From assembly GCA_025667525.1 (NCBI GenBank), contig CM046877.1:622564262-622628261 (forward strand): DNA of 64,000 nt. Direction: 5' to 3'. Shown one piece after another: positions 23,796 to 35,869 of the stretch (positions are counted from its first letter, which is position 1; every line of letters begins with the position of its first letter). The translations under genes and the position numbers were made by a program. The notes under the pieces were generated by a model. The model made no database searches. It was not told the DNA's origin and was given only the letters and a program-made list of their open reading frames with translations. Origin of the DNA: Glebionis coronaria (taxonomy: Eukaryota; Streptophyta; Magnoliopsida; Asterales; Asteraceae).

Positions 23796-26371
23796 TGTCA
23801 CACCCCACCATGGCGGAATATGGGGCGCGACGTATGGATATCATCACAACATGGCGTGTCTATAGAGATAACTATATGAAATAAGAAATGTCATAAAATA
23901 GAGACACAAAGTCATGACAATATCTCATCAGACTCAGGAGTCTAGGTAAGTAGGTAATAGTCCTACCGCTTACCCAAGACAAACAAATAACATAACCAAA
24001 CAAATATATGTGTGCCACAATATCACTTATTAAAAGAACAAATAAAAACTAAGAAGGAAACGGGGATTCTCCTTCTATATGCATTCCTAAGCTTCTCCAA
24101 TCCTAGCCACTTATGTTCTCATGCTTAACCATAGTATCACCTGAAAGAGACACTAAAACACGTCAACATAAAGTTGGTGAGAGTTATAGGTTTAGACTCT
24201 AACGCTAAATCAGTTATAAGCTGTGAATAACAACCATCAACACAATAACATATGGACAATGTGCTACAAATATGTATTAACAACTATCAATCAAGATTAA
24301 TCATACCAAACCAATCCAAGGCTCCTACCTTGCCAAACAACATCATGGTACCATATATGATCACACTATGTACCTATCCCAAGGCCACTACCTTAGCAAA
24401 CCACAAGGCTCCTACCTTGTCAAACCACAATAACTGATACGGCACGTGGCCCCCGATCCAAATCATACACAATCAAGAATCACATAGCAGTTAATCACAT
24501 AATGTACACACAAGTCCATCACAAACCATAAAAACATTCACAGCAACAATTTAGGAATAACTCAACACAGTGTCTCTTCCATCCCATCTGGAAGTCAAAA
24601 TCAATAGTAAACATGGGACTATGAAACTCACCTGATAGCTTCTTCACAAGTCCCCGCACTTAGCAACAAGCTAACAAACCAGAAACACGAAATCAATACA
24701 CGAACCTATCACTAAGATGGCTCGTCAACCTATGATGGACATTTAGTCTATTCCCATATAAAAACTTCATTGATAAGCTCTAACCATCCCATTACCCTTC
24801 CTTAACAAGTCCTTAACTTGGTTAAGTTTAATAACTATCCACTTCATAATTTACACAAAACAGTCCCAGTTTTTAGGTCTCAAAACTTTAAGTCAAACGT
24901 CCACTTAAATATACCCATGGTTTCTGTAAAAGGATATTCATACTTTTACATATGTTAGCTAAAACCTCCCACTTGACCTAACCTTAAAGCTACTGTTAAG
25001 GCCCCGATATATGTGTATATATTGCTACCTATCCAGAATTCACTGATTTTAAACGTATGAAAAGTTCATTACCATTAGAGGGTCTTACCCTAAACTACAA
25101 CCTTAGCCCAAGTTCAGATACTTGCTAAAATATATAAACCATCTCTAATGTACGTGAGAAGATCCCAATGCAACCCTAAGTACCCCAAACAACCCAAAAC
25201 TTAAAAAGAAAACAGGCTGAATTCAAAACTGTTTTGACCTACGACTGTTGTAACCTGTTTTTGACCCACTTACCGACCTCCAATTTAGTTCTAGTTTCTT
25301 GCATTAGAAAGCCACTTCAATTACCTTTTCAGGGATACTTGGATCGCATCTTGAATGTTCCTAGAACTCCCGATATGATCAAAACAATTGACTCAAAATT
25401 ATGCCCAGTTTTTAAAAACGGGTTTAACAAAATCAACCACATTAATTAACCCTAATCCCTCTAATTACAAGCCCTAATTTATTTAATCATTATGAACTCT
25501 TTATTATAACATTAATTTACTGTTCTTAAATTAAACCCTAACATAAATCCATCATAAGATGATTATAAAAACATAAAAACAATTAAATTAAAAAGGGATT
25601 AAAGACTTTACCTTTGATTTCTCAAAATTATGAAGAACCCTAAAAACCTTCTATGTAACCCACGAATTTTTTAATATCTCCAGGGAATAATAATGAATTT
25701 GATTGTTATTAAAACAATATATAGGGTGTACATAAAATCATATTCCAAGAATAAGCCCACTTTCCTTTTTCTCCTCTTTTCCCTTTTTTTTCTTTTCCAA
25801 ACCGACCTAACCCCCTTAAATTCGTTTTTTTCTTTATTTTTTTTCTTCTTTTTATTGTTAATTAATATCTTATTAATATTACCTTAATTTATTTCAGCTC
25901 CTAAAACTCCCAAAACCTCAAAACCGTAAAACTAGTCAAATTTACGCGTTTTACCGTAAAAGTCGTAAAATATACACTTTTCAAAAAAATCTCAAATTTT
26001 GAAATAAACTTTATAATCAAGTCCTAAATGACCTAAAACCATCCCGAAAAATATTCATATGACTAATTACCTCATTCGAGACCTCTAAATGCTAAACCGT
26101 AAATCCTAAAAAATACACTATTACTATAATACTTATACGTATACGTAAACACCAAAATAACACCATTTCATTTCATAGTCACTAATTGTGAGCTCATGAA
26201 CATGAAATAACTGTTCCTCAATTTACTTATGAGTACTTCTATACTCATAAATGGTAACCACACCAACCTCGTTCACACAAAATAAACATGTAACCACACA
26301 ATTCAAGTAAGCACACATAAAATAAACTAAAAGTAAGACCAAGTGACAAACCCAAAACCACGGTAGTCACA
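23796..26371 (-). repeat. LTR 2 of the array (recombinant middle LTR)
   Basis: It is 2576 bp. Its left part shares variants with LTR 3 and its right part shares variants with LTR 1; see the finding on unequal crossing-over. Confidence 0.88.
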
Positions 26372-28256
26372 TCACTCCCTCCTAATAGAAATCTCGTCCC
26401 GAGATTCACTCCCAAACTCAAACTTATTCTCAACAAACAAACGAGGATGCATATCCCTGATAAAACCTTCACGTTCAAACGTGAACTCAGTTTACACGAA
26501 AATAATCTCAACCAACAACACATGAGCCTTAACCGTCCGCGAGGAAACTTATCAAAACCATAAAGTTATGTAACCAACCTAACTAAATCTCGCAACTCAT
26601 CAAACAAGAACTGTCTTGAAACCAAGTTAGGAGCCGTCACATAACTCAACGGATTTAAAACTGTCACCCCGATTTCAGTCTTACTCATAAATACCATAAA
26701 TCAAAACTCATCAAAATATAACCACGTATAATAAGGTCTAAAGAACTCTCAAATTCCTTCCCAACTCATCTCTATGTTAACCATCCAAGTGTTCATTACC
26801 GCAAAATACCCAAAACACGAGTTTAAACCATGTTGTCCGAAAATTAACCTTGAACTCAACACTTGTACAATTAATTAGACTTAGCTACTGACCTCCATTT
26901 GCTAAACATTCTGAATATTTGAAAATTACGTTCTGAGTACATAATTTTAGGCTTTTGAATCACCCAAAAAGTTTTAAAAAAAACGAACAAGTTATGACCA
27001 AAACGATTTTTACCTAAAACCTGCCTAGGCATTAGCGACAGTTTCTGACAGTTTAGCGATAGTTTCTGCCTACTCCGATTTATACCCAAAAACGATTTTA
27101 AACCCTAATTTATTTTAATTCCAGAAAATTAAAACTCTCACCCATCATATGATTAAATACATGACTTTAACATATTTAATTTAATAAAAAAATCTAACTA
27201 AAGAACAATAACTTTAGGTGATCAAAACAAAAATATTTTAAAATAAACAAGCCATGCTTAAATGTAAAAAAAAAATTATATTCCACCTTATTTCAAACAC
27301 GTTTTCGACACCTTACCCTCATTTTATGGACTACCAACAACTAATTTTTTTTTCTATTTGCAAGTTCCATTTTTTTACCATGTAAGACTCAAAACAAAAG
27401 ATATCGTTATTCCAAAATAAATCTTCACCCTCTCAATAGCTTCTACACCAAAAGTACCGTATAAACAACCACGTGAAATGAGAACTCGATAAATGCGCTA
27501 CAACAGAAGTTGAACATCCCAAAGAGGAAAGAGCTAGAAAACCATCCTAAGAATACAACCGATAAGTAGAAGGGAAATATACATATATAGGCATACGCGT
27601 ACATACACTCAAATCCATCCAACGTATACTATACAAACATGTATTAACCCTCTTTCATGCAACCATACTGAGGAATCCATTGATGTTGTGGTACTTGTAT
27701 AACTATGTTGGCCACCATACTTATACCAGTCCCCTTTTACTAATGCACTCCCTCCTATGATGACACTTATAAGAATTAATACTACACATAACACATCAGT
27801 CTACCAACTCAAATAAGCACATAGATCCTACAACTCATATAAGCACATAACCACAACATAAAGTAAGATCCAAAATCCATGTATTAAAATAACGTAGCCA
27901 ATGCATGAAACATATAAACTCGTAATCCAGTTGAACCACCGTAGACAAAATTCAAAATGTATAAAGAACATGAAAACGTAATTAAACGGAATCCAACAAT
28001 GACTAGCGTATACGACTATAGTTCAACCCGCACTATTCAAAACTCGAAAAGAAAATAACATGTAGCTAAGTATGAACTTACTATGGTTCAATTCATACTA
28101 GTCAAAATATCACAATAAATAACATCCAAACACATCAATTAATATAAAATGCACTCATACTCCTATGACGCCTATATGCAGGGACCCTTAAGCTATAGAC
28201 TAGGCTACACGACTAGGCAACCTAATTCTCTATAACCATTGTCTCTGATACCATTC
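26372..28256 (-). mobile_element. internal region 2 of the array, no coding genes
   Basis: It is nearly identical to internal region 1, with the PBS at 28241-28253 and polypurine tract at 26372-26383. It lacks one short repeat copy (about 25 bases) in the GACAGTTTAGCGA region near 27040. Confidence 0.8.
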
Positions 28257-30836
28257 TGTCACACCCCACCATGGCGGAATATGGGGCGCGATGTATGGAT
28301 ATCATCACAACATGGCGTGTCTATAGAGATAACTATATGAAATAAGAAATGTCATAAAATAGAGACACAAAGTCATGACAATATCTCATCAGACTCAGGA
28401 GTCTAGGTAAGTAGGTAATAGTCCTACCGCTTACCCAAGACAAACAAATAACATAACCAAACAAATATATGTGTGCCACAATATCACTTATTAAAAGAAC
28501 AAATAAAAACTAAGAAGTAAACGGGGATTCTCCTTCTATATGCATTCCTAAGCTTCTCCAATCCTAGCCACTTATGTTCTCATGCTTAACCATAGTATCA
28601 CCTGAAAGAGACACTAAAACACGTCAACATAAAGTTGGTGAGAGTCATAGGTTTAGACTCTAACGCTAAATCAGTTATAAGCTGTGAATAACAACCATCA
28701 ACACAATAACACATGGACAATGTGCTACAAATATGTATTAACAACTATCAATCAAGATTAATCATACCAAACCAATCCAAGGCTCCTACCTTGCCAAACA
28801 ACATCATGGTACCATATATGATCACACTATGTACCTATCCCAAGGCCACTACCTTAGCAAACCACAAGGCTCCTACCTTGTCAAACCACAATAACTGATA
28901 CGGCACGTGGCCCCCGATCCAAATCATACACAATCAAGAATCACATAGCAGTTAATCACATAATGTACACACAAGTCCATCACAAACCATAAAAACATTC
29001 ACAGCAACAATTTAGGAATAACTCAACACAGTGTCTCTTCCATCCCATCTGGAAGTCAAAATCAATAGTAAACATGGGACTATGAAACTCACCTGATAGC
29101 TTCTTCACAAGTCCTCGCACTTAGCAACAAGCTAACAAACCAGAAACACGAAATCAATACACGAACCTATCACTAAGATGGCTCGTCAACCTATGATGGA
29201 CATTTAGTCTATTCCCATATAAAAACTTCATTGATAAGCTCTAACCATCCCATTACCCTTCCTTAACAAGTCCTTAACTTGGTTAAGTTTAATAACTATC
29301 CACTTCATAATTTACACAAAACAGTCCCAGTTTTTAGGTCTCAAAACTTTAAGTCAAACGTCCACTTAAATATACCCATGGTTTCTGTAAAAGGATATTC
29401 ATACTTTTACATATGTTAGCTAAAACCTCCCACTTGACCTAACCTTAAAGCTACTGTTAAGGCCCCGATATATGTGTATATATTGCTACCTATCCAGAAT
29501 TCACTGATTTTAAACGTATGAAAAGTTCATTACCATTAGAGGGTCTTACCCTAAACTACAACCTTAGCCCAAGTTCAGATACTTGCTACAATATATAAAC
29601 CATCTCTAATGTACGTGAGAAGATCCCAATGCAACCCTAAGTACCCCAAACAACCCAAAACTTTAAAAGAAAACAGGCTGAATTCAAAACTGTTTTGACC
29701 TACGACTGTTGTAACCTGTTTTTGACCCACTTCCCGACCTCCAATTTAGTTCTAGTTTCTTGCATTAGAAAGCCACTTCAATTAACTTTTCAGGGATACT
29801 TGGATCGCATCTTGAATGTTCCTAGAACTCCCGATATGATCAAAACAATTGACTCAAAATTCTGCCCAGTTTTTAAAAACGGGTTTAACAAAATCAACCA
29901 CATTAATTAACCCTAATCCCTCTAATTACAAGCCCTAATTTATGTAATCATTATGAACTCTTTATTATAACATTAATTTACTGTTCTTAAATTAAACCCT
30001 AACCTAAATCCATCATAAGATGATTATAAAAACATAAAAACAATTAAATTAAAAAGGGATTAAAGACTTTACCTTTGATTTATGAAAACCCCCAAAATTA
30101 TGAAGAACCCTAAAAACCTTCTATGTAACCCACGAATTTTTTAATATCTCCAGGGAATAATAATGAATTTGATTGTTATTAAAACAATATATAGGGTGTA
30201 CATAAAATCCTAGTCCAAGAATAAGCCCACTTTCCTTTTTCTCCTCTTTTCCCTTTTTTTTCTTTTCCAAACCGACCTAACCCCCTTAAATTCGTTTTTT
30301 TTTTTATTATTGTTAATTAATATCTTATTAATATTACCTTAATTTACCTTAGTTTATTTCAGCCCCTAAAACTCCCAAAACCTCAAAACCGTAAAACTAG
30401 TCAAATTTACGCGTTTTACCGTAAAAGTCGTAAAATATACACTTTTCAAAAAAATCTCAAATTTTGAAATAAACTTTATAATTAAGTCCTAAATGACCTA
30501 AAACCATCCTGAAAAATATTCATATGACTAATTACCTCATTCGAGACCTCTAAATGCTAAACCGTAAATCCTAAAAAATACACTATTACTATAATACTTA
30601 TACGTATACGTAAACACCAAAATAACACCATTTCATTTCATAGTCACTAATTGTGAGCTCATGAACATGAAATAACCGTTCCTCAATTTACTTATGAGTA
30701 CTTCTATACTCATAAATGGTAACCACACCAACCTCGTTCATACAAAATAAACATGTAACTACACAATTCAAGTAAGCACACATAAAATAACCTAAAAGTA
30801 AGACCAAGTGACAAACCCAAAACCACGGTTGTCACA
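28257..30836 (-). repeat. LTR 3 of the array (5' LTR)
   Basis: It is 2580 bp. Private changes near 30080-30330 include a shortened T-rich tract and an extra ATGAAAACCCCC stretch. Confidence 0.88.
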
Positions 30837-30841
30837 CAGCG
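30837..30841 (+). other. target-site duplication, right copy (CAGCG)
   Basis: It is identical to 18693-18697. Confidence 0.92.
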
Positions 30842-31638
30842 CCACAGTGAAGAAGGCTCTGGCTACCCTTCGTCCTCATGACGACAATGACAAACCCTTC
30901 ACCACCCAAGGCTTCCAGAACAAATCACTGATCAAAGTAAATTACTTTTCACCCATCTGGAGGACGCTGATGTTGTACATTGTGAAATGTTTGGGAGGAA
31001 ACCAGGGGTCATATGATCAGCTTAATGGTGCTCAGCAAGCAATCGCTTATAGCTTAATTTTGGGGCAAGACATAGGGATCGCTCACATACTTTACACTGA
31101 CCTCATTGCAAAGATGGAAAACAAAGGGAAGAAGAATCGACTAACCACCATTTGCTATACAAGATATCTCTCTCTCCTCATAGAGGATATGCTTGGTGAC
31201 ACATATACAAATGATGAACTTCTCTCATTCTCTCCTTATCACATCACTCCAGCCTTACTTAAGACTCCCTTGGAGGATGAAGTGCCTCTCAGCAGGCACA
31301 TGATGCAGGTTGCTGGGTTACTCGTTGCTGATGGAGAGCCCTTGATCCCTCACAATGAGGTGAATACTGAAAGACATACTGACAAGTCTTTGTCCAAGAA
31401 CTCTGTGCAGTCCACTTCTCAGCCCAAGGCGCCCAAGGACAAGAAGAAGAAGAGGAAAGACATCCCCCTTTCCTCTAAAACCCCTTCTGTTAATCCTTCC
31501 AAGACGAAGAAGACTAAGAAGAACCCATCCCCTAATCTAGAGGATGTGGTTGAAGAGCCTGCCGCTGACAAACAACCTGAGTCTAGCGTCTCCCAGTCAG
31601 TAGAGACGACTAAGAATCTTCTCAATGCTATCTCTCAG
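30842..31638 (+). pseudogene. Sirevirus third ORF, second segment (after the insertion)
   Basis: It continues the frame of 18328-18697 for about 265 codons. It includes the hydrophobic/aromatic segment FSPIWRTLMLYIVKCLGG, the block AIAYSLILGQDIGIAHILY and a strongly basic stretch rich in Lys and Ser/Pro (about 31420-31550), which could act in nuclear import or RNA binding. It ends at CAG followed by GTATTAG (31637-31645), a plausible splice donor at a codon boundary. Reading through instead gives a stop at 31708. The function is unknown. Confidence 0.75.
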
Positions 31639-32509
31639 GTATTAGTTTGCCATTTTATTCTCTTGGAGGTTCACATACAATCACTCTCAAAATTCTGTAG
31701 GAGAGAGTGATGAAGTCTTAGGGTTTGCCTCAACCCATAGAGTGTTTATGTCAGCACCTAGAACTCTTAGGATTATCTGTACACTCTATCTTTACACAAG
31801 GATATGATTCACTTGTGCTCATAACGCACCCCGATGATCCTTCACCCTCTGGACTGTGCTCTTGTCCATAACAACTTGAGCATGCTAGGTCCCAACCTAG
31901 AGTCTCTGCACCTCACGTGGTCTCTGGGTCCCCTCATATGAAAAAGAGTCGCAAAGAATTTATTCTTTTGGGGGGACTGAATAATCGCCCTCGGTCTTCC
32001 TAGGGGCAGCGATAAAAGGCGACCATTACCTTCAATTATGTTACAACTAAAAGAGTCCCAAAGAATTTATTCTTTTGGGGGGACTGAATAATCACCCTCA
32101 GTCTTCCTAGGGGCAGCGATAAAAGGCGACCTTTAACTTCCATCAATTCACAATTAAAAGAGTCCCAAGGAGCAATCCTTCAGGGGGATCTGGATAATCA
32201 CACCCAGCTATCCTAGGGGCAGCGAACGGCGACCATTCACCACATAATTTTCACATATCAAAAGAGTCCCAAGGAGTAATCCTTATGGGGGAGCTGGATA
32301 ATCACACCCAGCTATCCTAGGGGCAGCGAATGGCGACCCTTCAACATATTTGTTTCACACTAAAAGAGTCCCAAGGAGAAATTCTTAGGGGGGCTGGATA
32401 ATCACACCCAACTTTCCTAGGGGCAGCAAATGGCGATCTATAACTTCATATTTTTCACACTAGTTACTAACAAATGTCTTAACATGCTCATAATCTTCAT
32501 GAAGAACAG
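31639..32509 (+). other. predicted intron in the third ORF
   Basis: The donor is CAG/GTATTAG at 31639 and the acceptor AACAG/CAAGATG at 32509/32510, both at codon boundaries (phase 0). A perfect TACTAAC branch-point-like sequence lies at 32465-32471, about 40 bases before the acceptor. All frames are closed in between. The intron contains the five-copy repeat at 31941-32461. This is predicted from sequence only. Confidence 0.6.
31941..32461 (+). repeat. five ~100-bp tandem repeats with conserved hairpins
   Basis: Units start at 31941, 32049, 32156, 32260 and 32362 (108 to 100 bp), each beginning AAAAGAGTC. Within each unit are a first hairpin around CCAAAGAAT/ATTCTTTTGG or CCAAGGA/TCCTT, a GGGGG run, a second hairpin around AATAATCAC (GACTGA/TCAGTC or AGCTGG/CCAGCT) and the conserved block CCTAGGGGCAGC. 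The stem bases change together between copies. Confidence 0.85.
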
Positions 32510-34464
32510 CAAGATGATGATGCCTATTCCATAGGTGGTGATGAAAATGCTGAAGCCCCCACATTGATTTAGATGCCATGTCAAACATTGACTCCATGCC
32601 AGAAGATGAGGTCTTTATTATTGAAGATGACCTGACCATTTCAGACTATGCTGATATGGATGTTGATGATGACCAAGTCACATCAGAATTAAAACCCATC
32701 TCCTTCCCATCAATGACAAATGTTAAAGAACTAGCTGCCAAGCAGCTTTGGGACAAGAGGCTCAGTACACCAACCCTAGTTCCCTTCCCCACTTTGCCAA
32801 ATGTCATGGAACTTGGGGCACTGGAACACTTGGAACATTTACAAAACCTCAAGCCTGTCCATATTCCTAGAATGAAAGATGTTCAGGAACTAGCCGCTGA
32901 GGATCTCTGGATCAAGAGGGGAGACATAAGTAAAACCAAGCCTAAAGTCACAAATGATGTCATCCTCTCTGAATTAAAAACACTCACCCATGTTGCTGAG
33001 GAACTCACCACCACCCTAGAGACTTCACTAACTTCATCTGTGGACTCCTCTATGACTGCACTGCTTTCGCAACTACTAGGGAATGCCTTGCAAACTCACC
33101 TCCCAGCAGTTCTAAATCAGAGTCTTCAGTAATACATACCATCTGTCCTCACCACAGCGGTCAAAGCAAATGTTGCTGCTATTGCCAAGTCATCTGAGCC
33201 TTCCATACAACTTCTTCAGGAGCTCTTACAGGAGGAACTTAAAGAAATCTGCTTATTTGTCCATCAAGAATTTGTTAAGTTCCTCAAACCTGGGTCAGGC
33301 ACAGCTACTGTCGGCGCTATGCCTGAGGGGGAGAATTCAGCAACCTCCACCTCTGAAGAAGAAGCAGATACAGCTCCACCTAAGGGGGAGCAATCACTTA
33401 AACAACCAGCACCCTCAAAAGAGATCCTAACACCAAAACCTATCAGATCCTTCAACCCCATCACTGAGGTAGCACAGGACAAGGGAAAAGGTATTGCCTC
33501 TGAGGTACCTGAAACAACCCTGCACTCTCTCCAAGAAGAAGGTGGATCCACAGCCAGGCACCCTGACTTGAACAAATTTAAAAGTGCTGATGAACCACCA
33601 CTAACCCCAGAGCAGGCAAATGCTCAAATCTTGGAACCAAAAAGGCTAGCAAACATTAGAGCAGCTGAAATCAAGAGCAAAGAAGCTCTGAACAAACTAC
33701 TCTCTCCTGCTGTAAAGGAAGCTCAGCTGATTAAGCTCAAAGAACTTGAAGTTAAAAGGAGCAACCTTCAAAAGGAATATGAGAGAATAGTGGACCAAAG
33801 AGCTGAGCCCGGTCAAATCACCAAATATGCATGTTACACTGACAAAGACAAAAGAGTAGTGATGACCTTATACAGAGAAAACCAACTGACCAACTATAAA
33901 GTCTTCAGTGACTTTAAACTCAGAGATCTAGGCCTCTCTGAATGGTTAGAAATACTGTCTCTTGCCCAAAAGAAGACTGGGCCTGGTGCTGCCCAAATGA
34001 TGAAAAACATTCAAGCTAAGCTGAATTGGGTAAGAGACACTACAAAGAAGATGAAGGTACCTCTTCCTCCTCAACTATCACAACAACAATCTTCTCAAGG
34101 ACAAAGAAAAAGGAAAAACCAAATGGGGCCTCTGGTAGAAAAGCTGGTCACTGAGAATATTGTTGTAGATGGAATGCACAGAAACCTGGTACTGCCCAAA
34201 GAGATCACTAAACCAGTGGGTGGCCAAGTATACTCAGAACCAGAGACAGGGATGGTCTTCATGAATGGTAATTGTGAGTATTGTTTTCAACGGATGAATG
34301 AACTACATCTGGCATCAACTATCCAACTCATCAGACTCAAACAGGGCATCCTAAGGAACTGCAAATTAGCTGATGATTTTGAGTTTGAAGTTGAGCTGAT
34401 CATTAACTCTAGGAGTGACAAAGTTGAAGCTCAGAGAATCTATGGTCAAGGCCTCGATCGCTGA
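32510..34464 (+). pseudogene. Sirevirus third ORF, last segment
   Basis: From the predicted acceptor the frame reads an acidic stretch (QDDDAYSIGGDENAEA). A one-base indel near 32557 then moves it into the frame of 32578-34464. A stop at 33130-33132 is the only other break. The protein is acidic and Pro/Ser/Glu-rich in the middle. It has a predicted coiled coil around LSPAVKEAQLIKLKELEVK...LQKEYERI (about 33700-33790), then a more globular part with YACYTDKDKRVVMTLYRENQ and LSEWLEILSLAQKKTG. It ends GQGLDR. The domain resembles nothing I can name; it is probably an element-encoded accessory protein. Confidence 0.7.
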
Positions 34465-34626
34465 AGAACCGTTTATTTTTGTTTATGTTTACACCGCTGG
34501 GTGTTCTTGTAATAGACTAGGTTCTTTATGTTTAATAAAACTCTGAGGTATGTTTGTTAAATTATGTGTAAGAAGAAGCTGTGTACTCACTTACAATAAT
34601 TTTAGACTTAGTATAATTTATAAACA

Positions 34627-34637
34627 AATAGGGGGAG
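34627..34637 (+). other. polypurine tract of Sirevirus-like element
   Basis: The sequence AATAGGGGGAGA lies immediately before the LTR start TGTTGGGCC at 34640. Confidence 0.85.
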
Positions 34638-34639
34638 AT

Positions 34640-35487
34640 TGTTGGGCCAATGAAAGTTTTAACTATGGCCCAGTCTAGATTTGTTTAAATTAGACTAAGT
34701 GTTACTGATCGCTGAGAGGACCAGCGACAGAGACCAGACCAGTGGAAGGCAAAGCCTCAGCTGGCACACCAGGAACATTCAAGTCAAAGACAACGTTAGA
34801 GAAGTCGAAGACAATCTGAAGTCATACTCACCAGCGATTATGGATAGCTGGGATGTAGAAGGAATGTGCTGGTGTTCAAGGATCTCTGAGTTAACAATAC
34901 TCAGAGATCACTTACGAACCCTAGAAGTCTGATACAAGCAAAGCTTGTCCAATCCTTTTATAGTTTAGGCGGAAGAATCTTCTAAGTGTTTTGAGCGGGA
35001 CAAAACAAGAGATTCAAGATAAAGCCTAGTACGACCTAGTGGGACAAAAGGTGAACAGTTGGTAGAACTGTTCACCTAAAGTTGTTTAAAGGTATGTCTC
35101 GATTTGGACATGCATTTAATACGTTGTACTCTTCCATTCAGAAGATGACACGTATCAACTACTCCCATTAAGGAAGCAACCCCGTACCACTATAAATAGG
35201 AGTGAGAAAAAAGAATTAAACCAACCCTTGTGCTTGGATAAATTATCTAAGTTATTTCTCATTATGGAACCACTGAGCCCTCAGCTGTCTACCAGCATCT
35301 CATTGGTTCCCTTGTAAACTTGAGTCTCGAATCTAGTTTACTTGTTCTAGGGTTCATTTCTTATTGTCATTCAACGAGTGTATTCATAGCACTTTGTAAT
35401 ACTTTGTTTATAACAGTTAATAAAGCATTACGCGTTTGAAAAGTATTTCATTGTGTTTTCGTGGTTATACGAGTTATAGTTTCAACA
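34640..35487 (+). repeat. 3' LTR of Sirevirus-like element (848 bp)
   Basis: It runs from TGTTGGGCCAATG to GTTTCAACA. A TATA-like CTATAAATAGG lies near 35190. No 5' partner remains, so insertion age cannot be read from LTR divergence. Confidence 0.82.
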
Positions 35488-35494
35488 AATGTCA

Positions 35495-35869
35495 TATTAA
35501 GGGACTTTCAGAAAGTTTATTAGAGAACTTGGCGTAGTTCCTACCAATGAAGAACCTATAAAGATGGATTGTGACAATTCAAGTGCAATCATCATAGCTA
35601 ACGAACCGGGAGTTCAGAAAGGCACCAGACACTACCAAATGAGATATCGCTATATTCGTGAATGTATCGAATTGGGTGAAATTGATCTAGTTAAAGTTCA
35701 CACAGATAATAATCTAGCAGATATGTTTATGAAGGATTTACATGGTAAAACCTTACTCTACATGTTGGGAGCATGGGACTTCGTCCTGCTAGTAGTTTCA
35801 TGTAATCAGATTTGTATTTGGATAAAGGATATTGTTAAACAATATTTATTTTATGAATTGAAGTATTAG
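35495..35869 (+). pseudogene. copia RNase H fragment of another family
   Basis: The reading FIRELGVVPTNEEPIKMDCDNSSA...GTRHYQMRYRYIRE...DLVKVHTDNNLADMFMKDL is the C-terminal RNase H of a copia pol. The catalytic Asp context is MDCDNSSA, and the end block NLADMFMKDL corresponds to the usual ADIFTKPL. It is cut on the left by the Sirevirus LTR. The family differs from both copia families to its left. The tail after 35760 reads into non-coding DNA. Confidence 0.8.

Larger units (their letters stand above)
18698..30836 (-). mobile_element. tandem LTR-internal-LTR-internal-LTR array of a non-autonomous element
   Basis: The array has three LTRs (18698-21888, 23796-26371, 28257-30836) and two ~1.9-kb internal regions (21889-23795, 26372-28256). 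Each internal region has a PBS at its right end and a polypurine tract at its left end, both in minus orientation. No gag or pol coding was found in either internal region, so the family is non-autonomous (LARD-like). The LTR style, TGTGACAACC...GGTGTGACA with an initiator-Met PBS, suggests a gypsy partner, but this is not proven. Perfect CAGCG duplications flank the whole array. Confidence 0.88.
14050..35487 (+). mobile_element. Sirevirus-like Ty1/copia element, 5'-truncated, carrying a nested insertion
   Basis: The order is gag end, protease, integrase, reverse transcriptase, RNase H, a third ORF (18328-34464, interrupted), polypurine tract and 3' LTR. A long extra ORF after pol is the hallmark of Sireviruses among copia elements. 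The 5' LTR, PBS and gag start are gone: the left edge joins a gypsy fragment at about 14050. Without the 12.1 kb insertion the remnant is about 9.3 kb. Every gene has at least one stop or frameshift. Confidence 0.85.

Noticed and set aside
31941..32461. Regularly spaced repeats resembling a CRISPR array
   Set aside because: The units are contiguous ~100-bp tandem repeats, not short direct repeats with unique spacers, and the context is a plant retrotransposon.
18328..34464. Calling the third ORF an envelope gene
   Set aside because: The position fits the env-like ORF of Sireviruses, but no signal peptide, fusion peptide or clear membrane anchor was seen, so it is left as function unknown.
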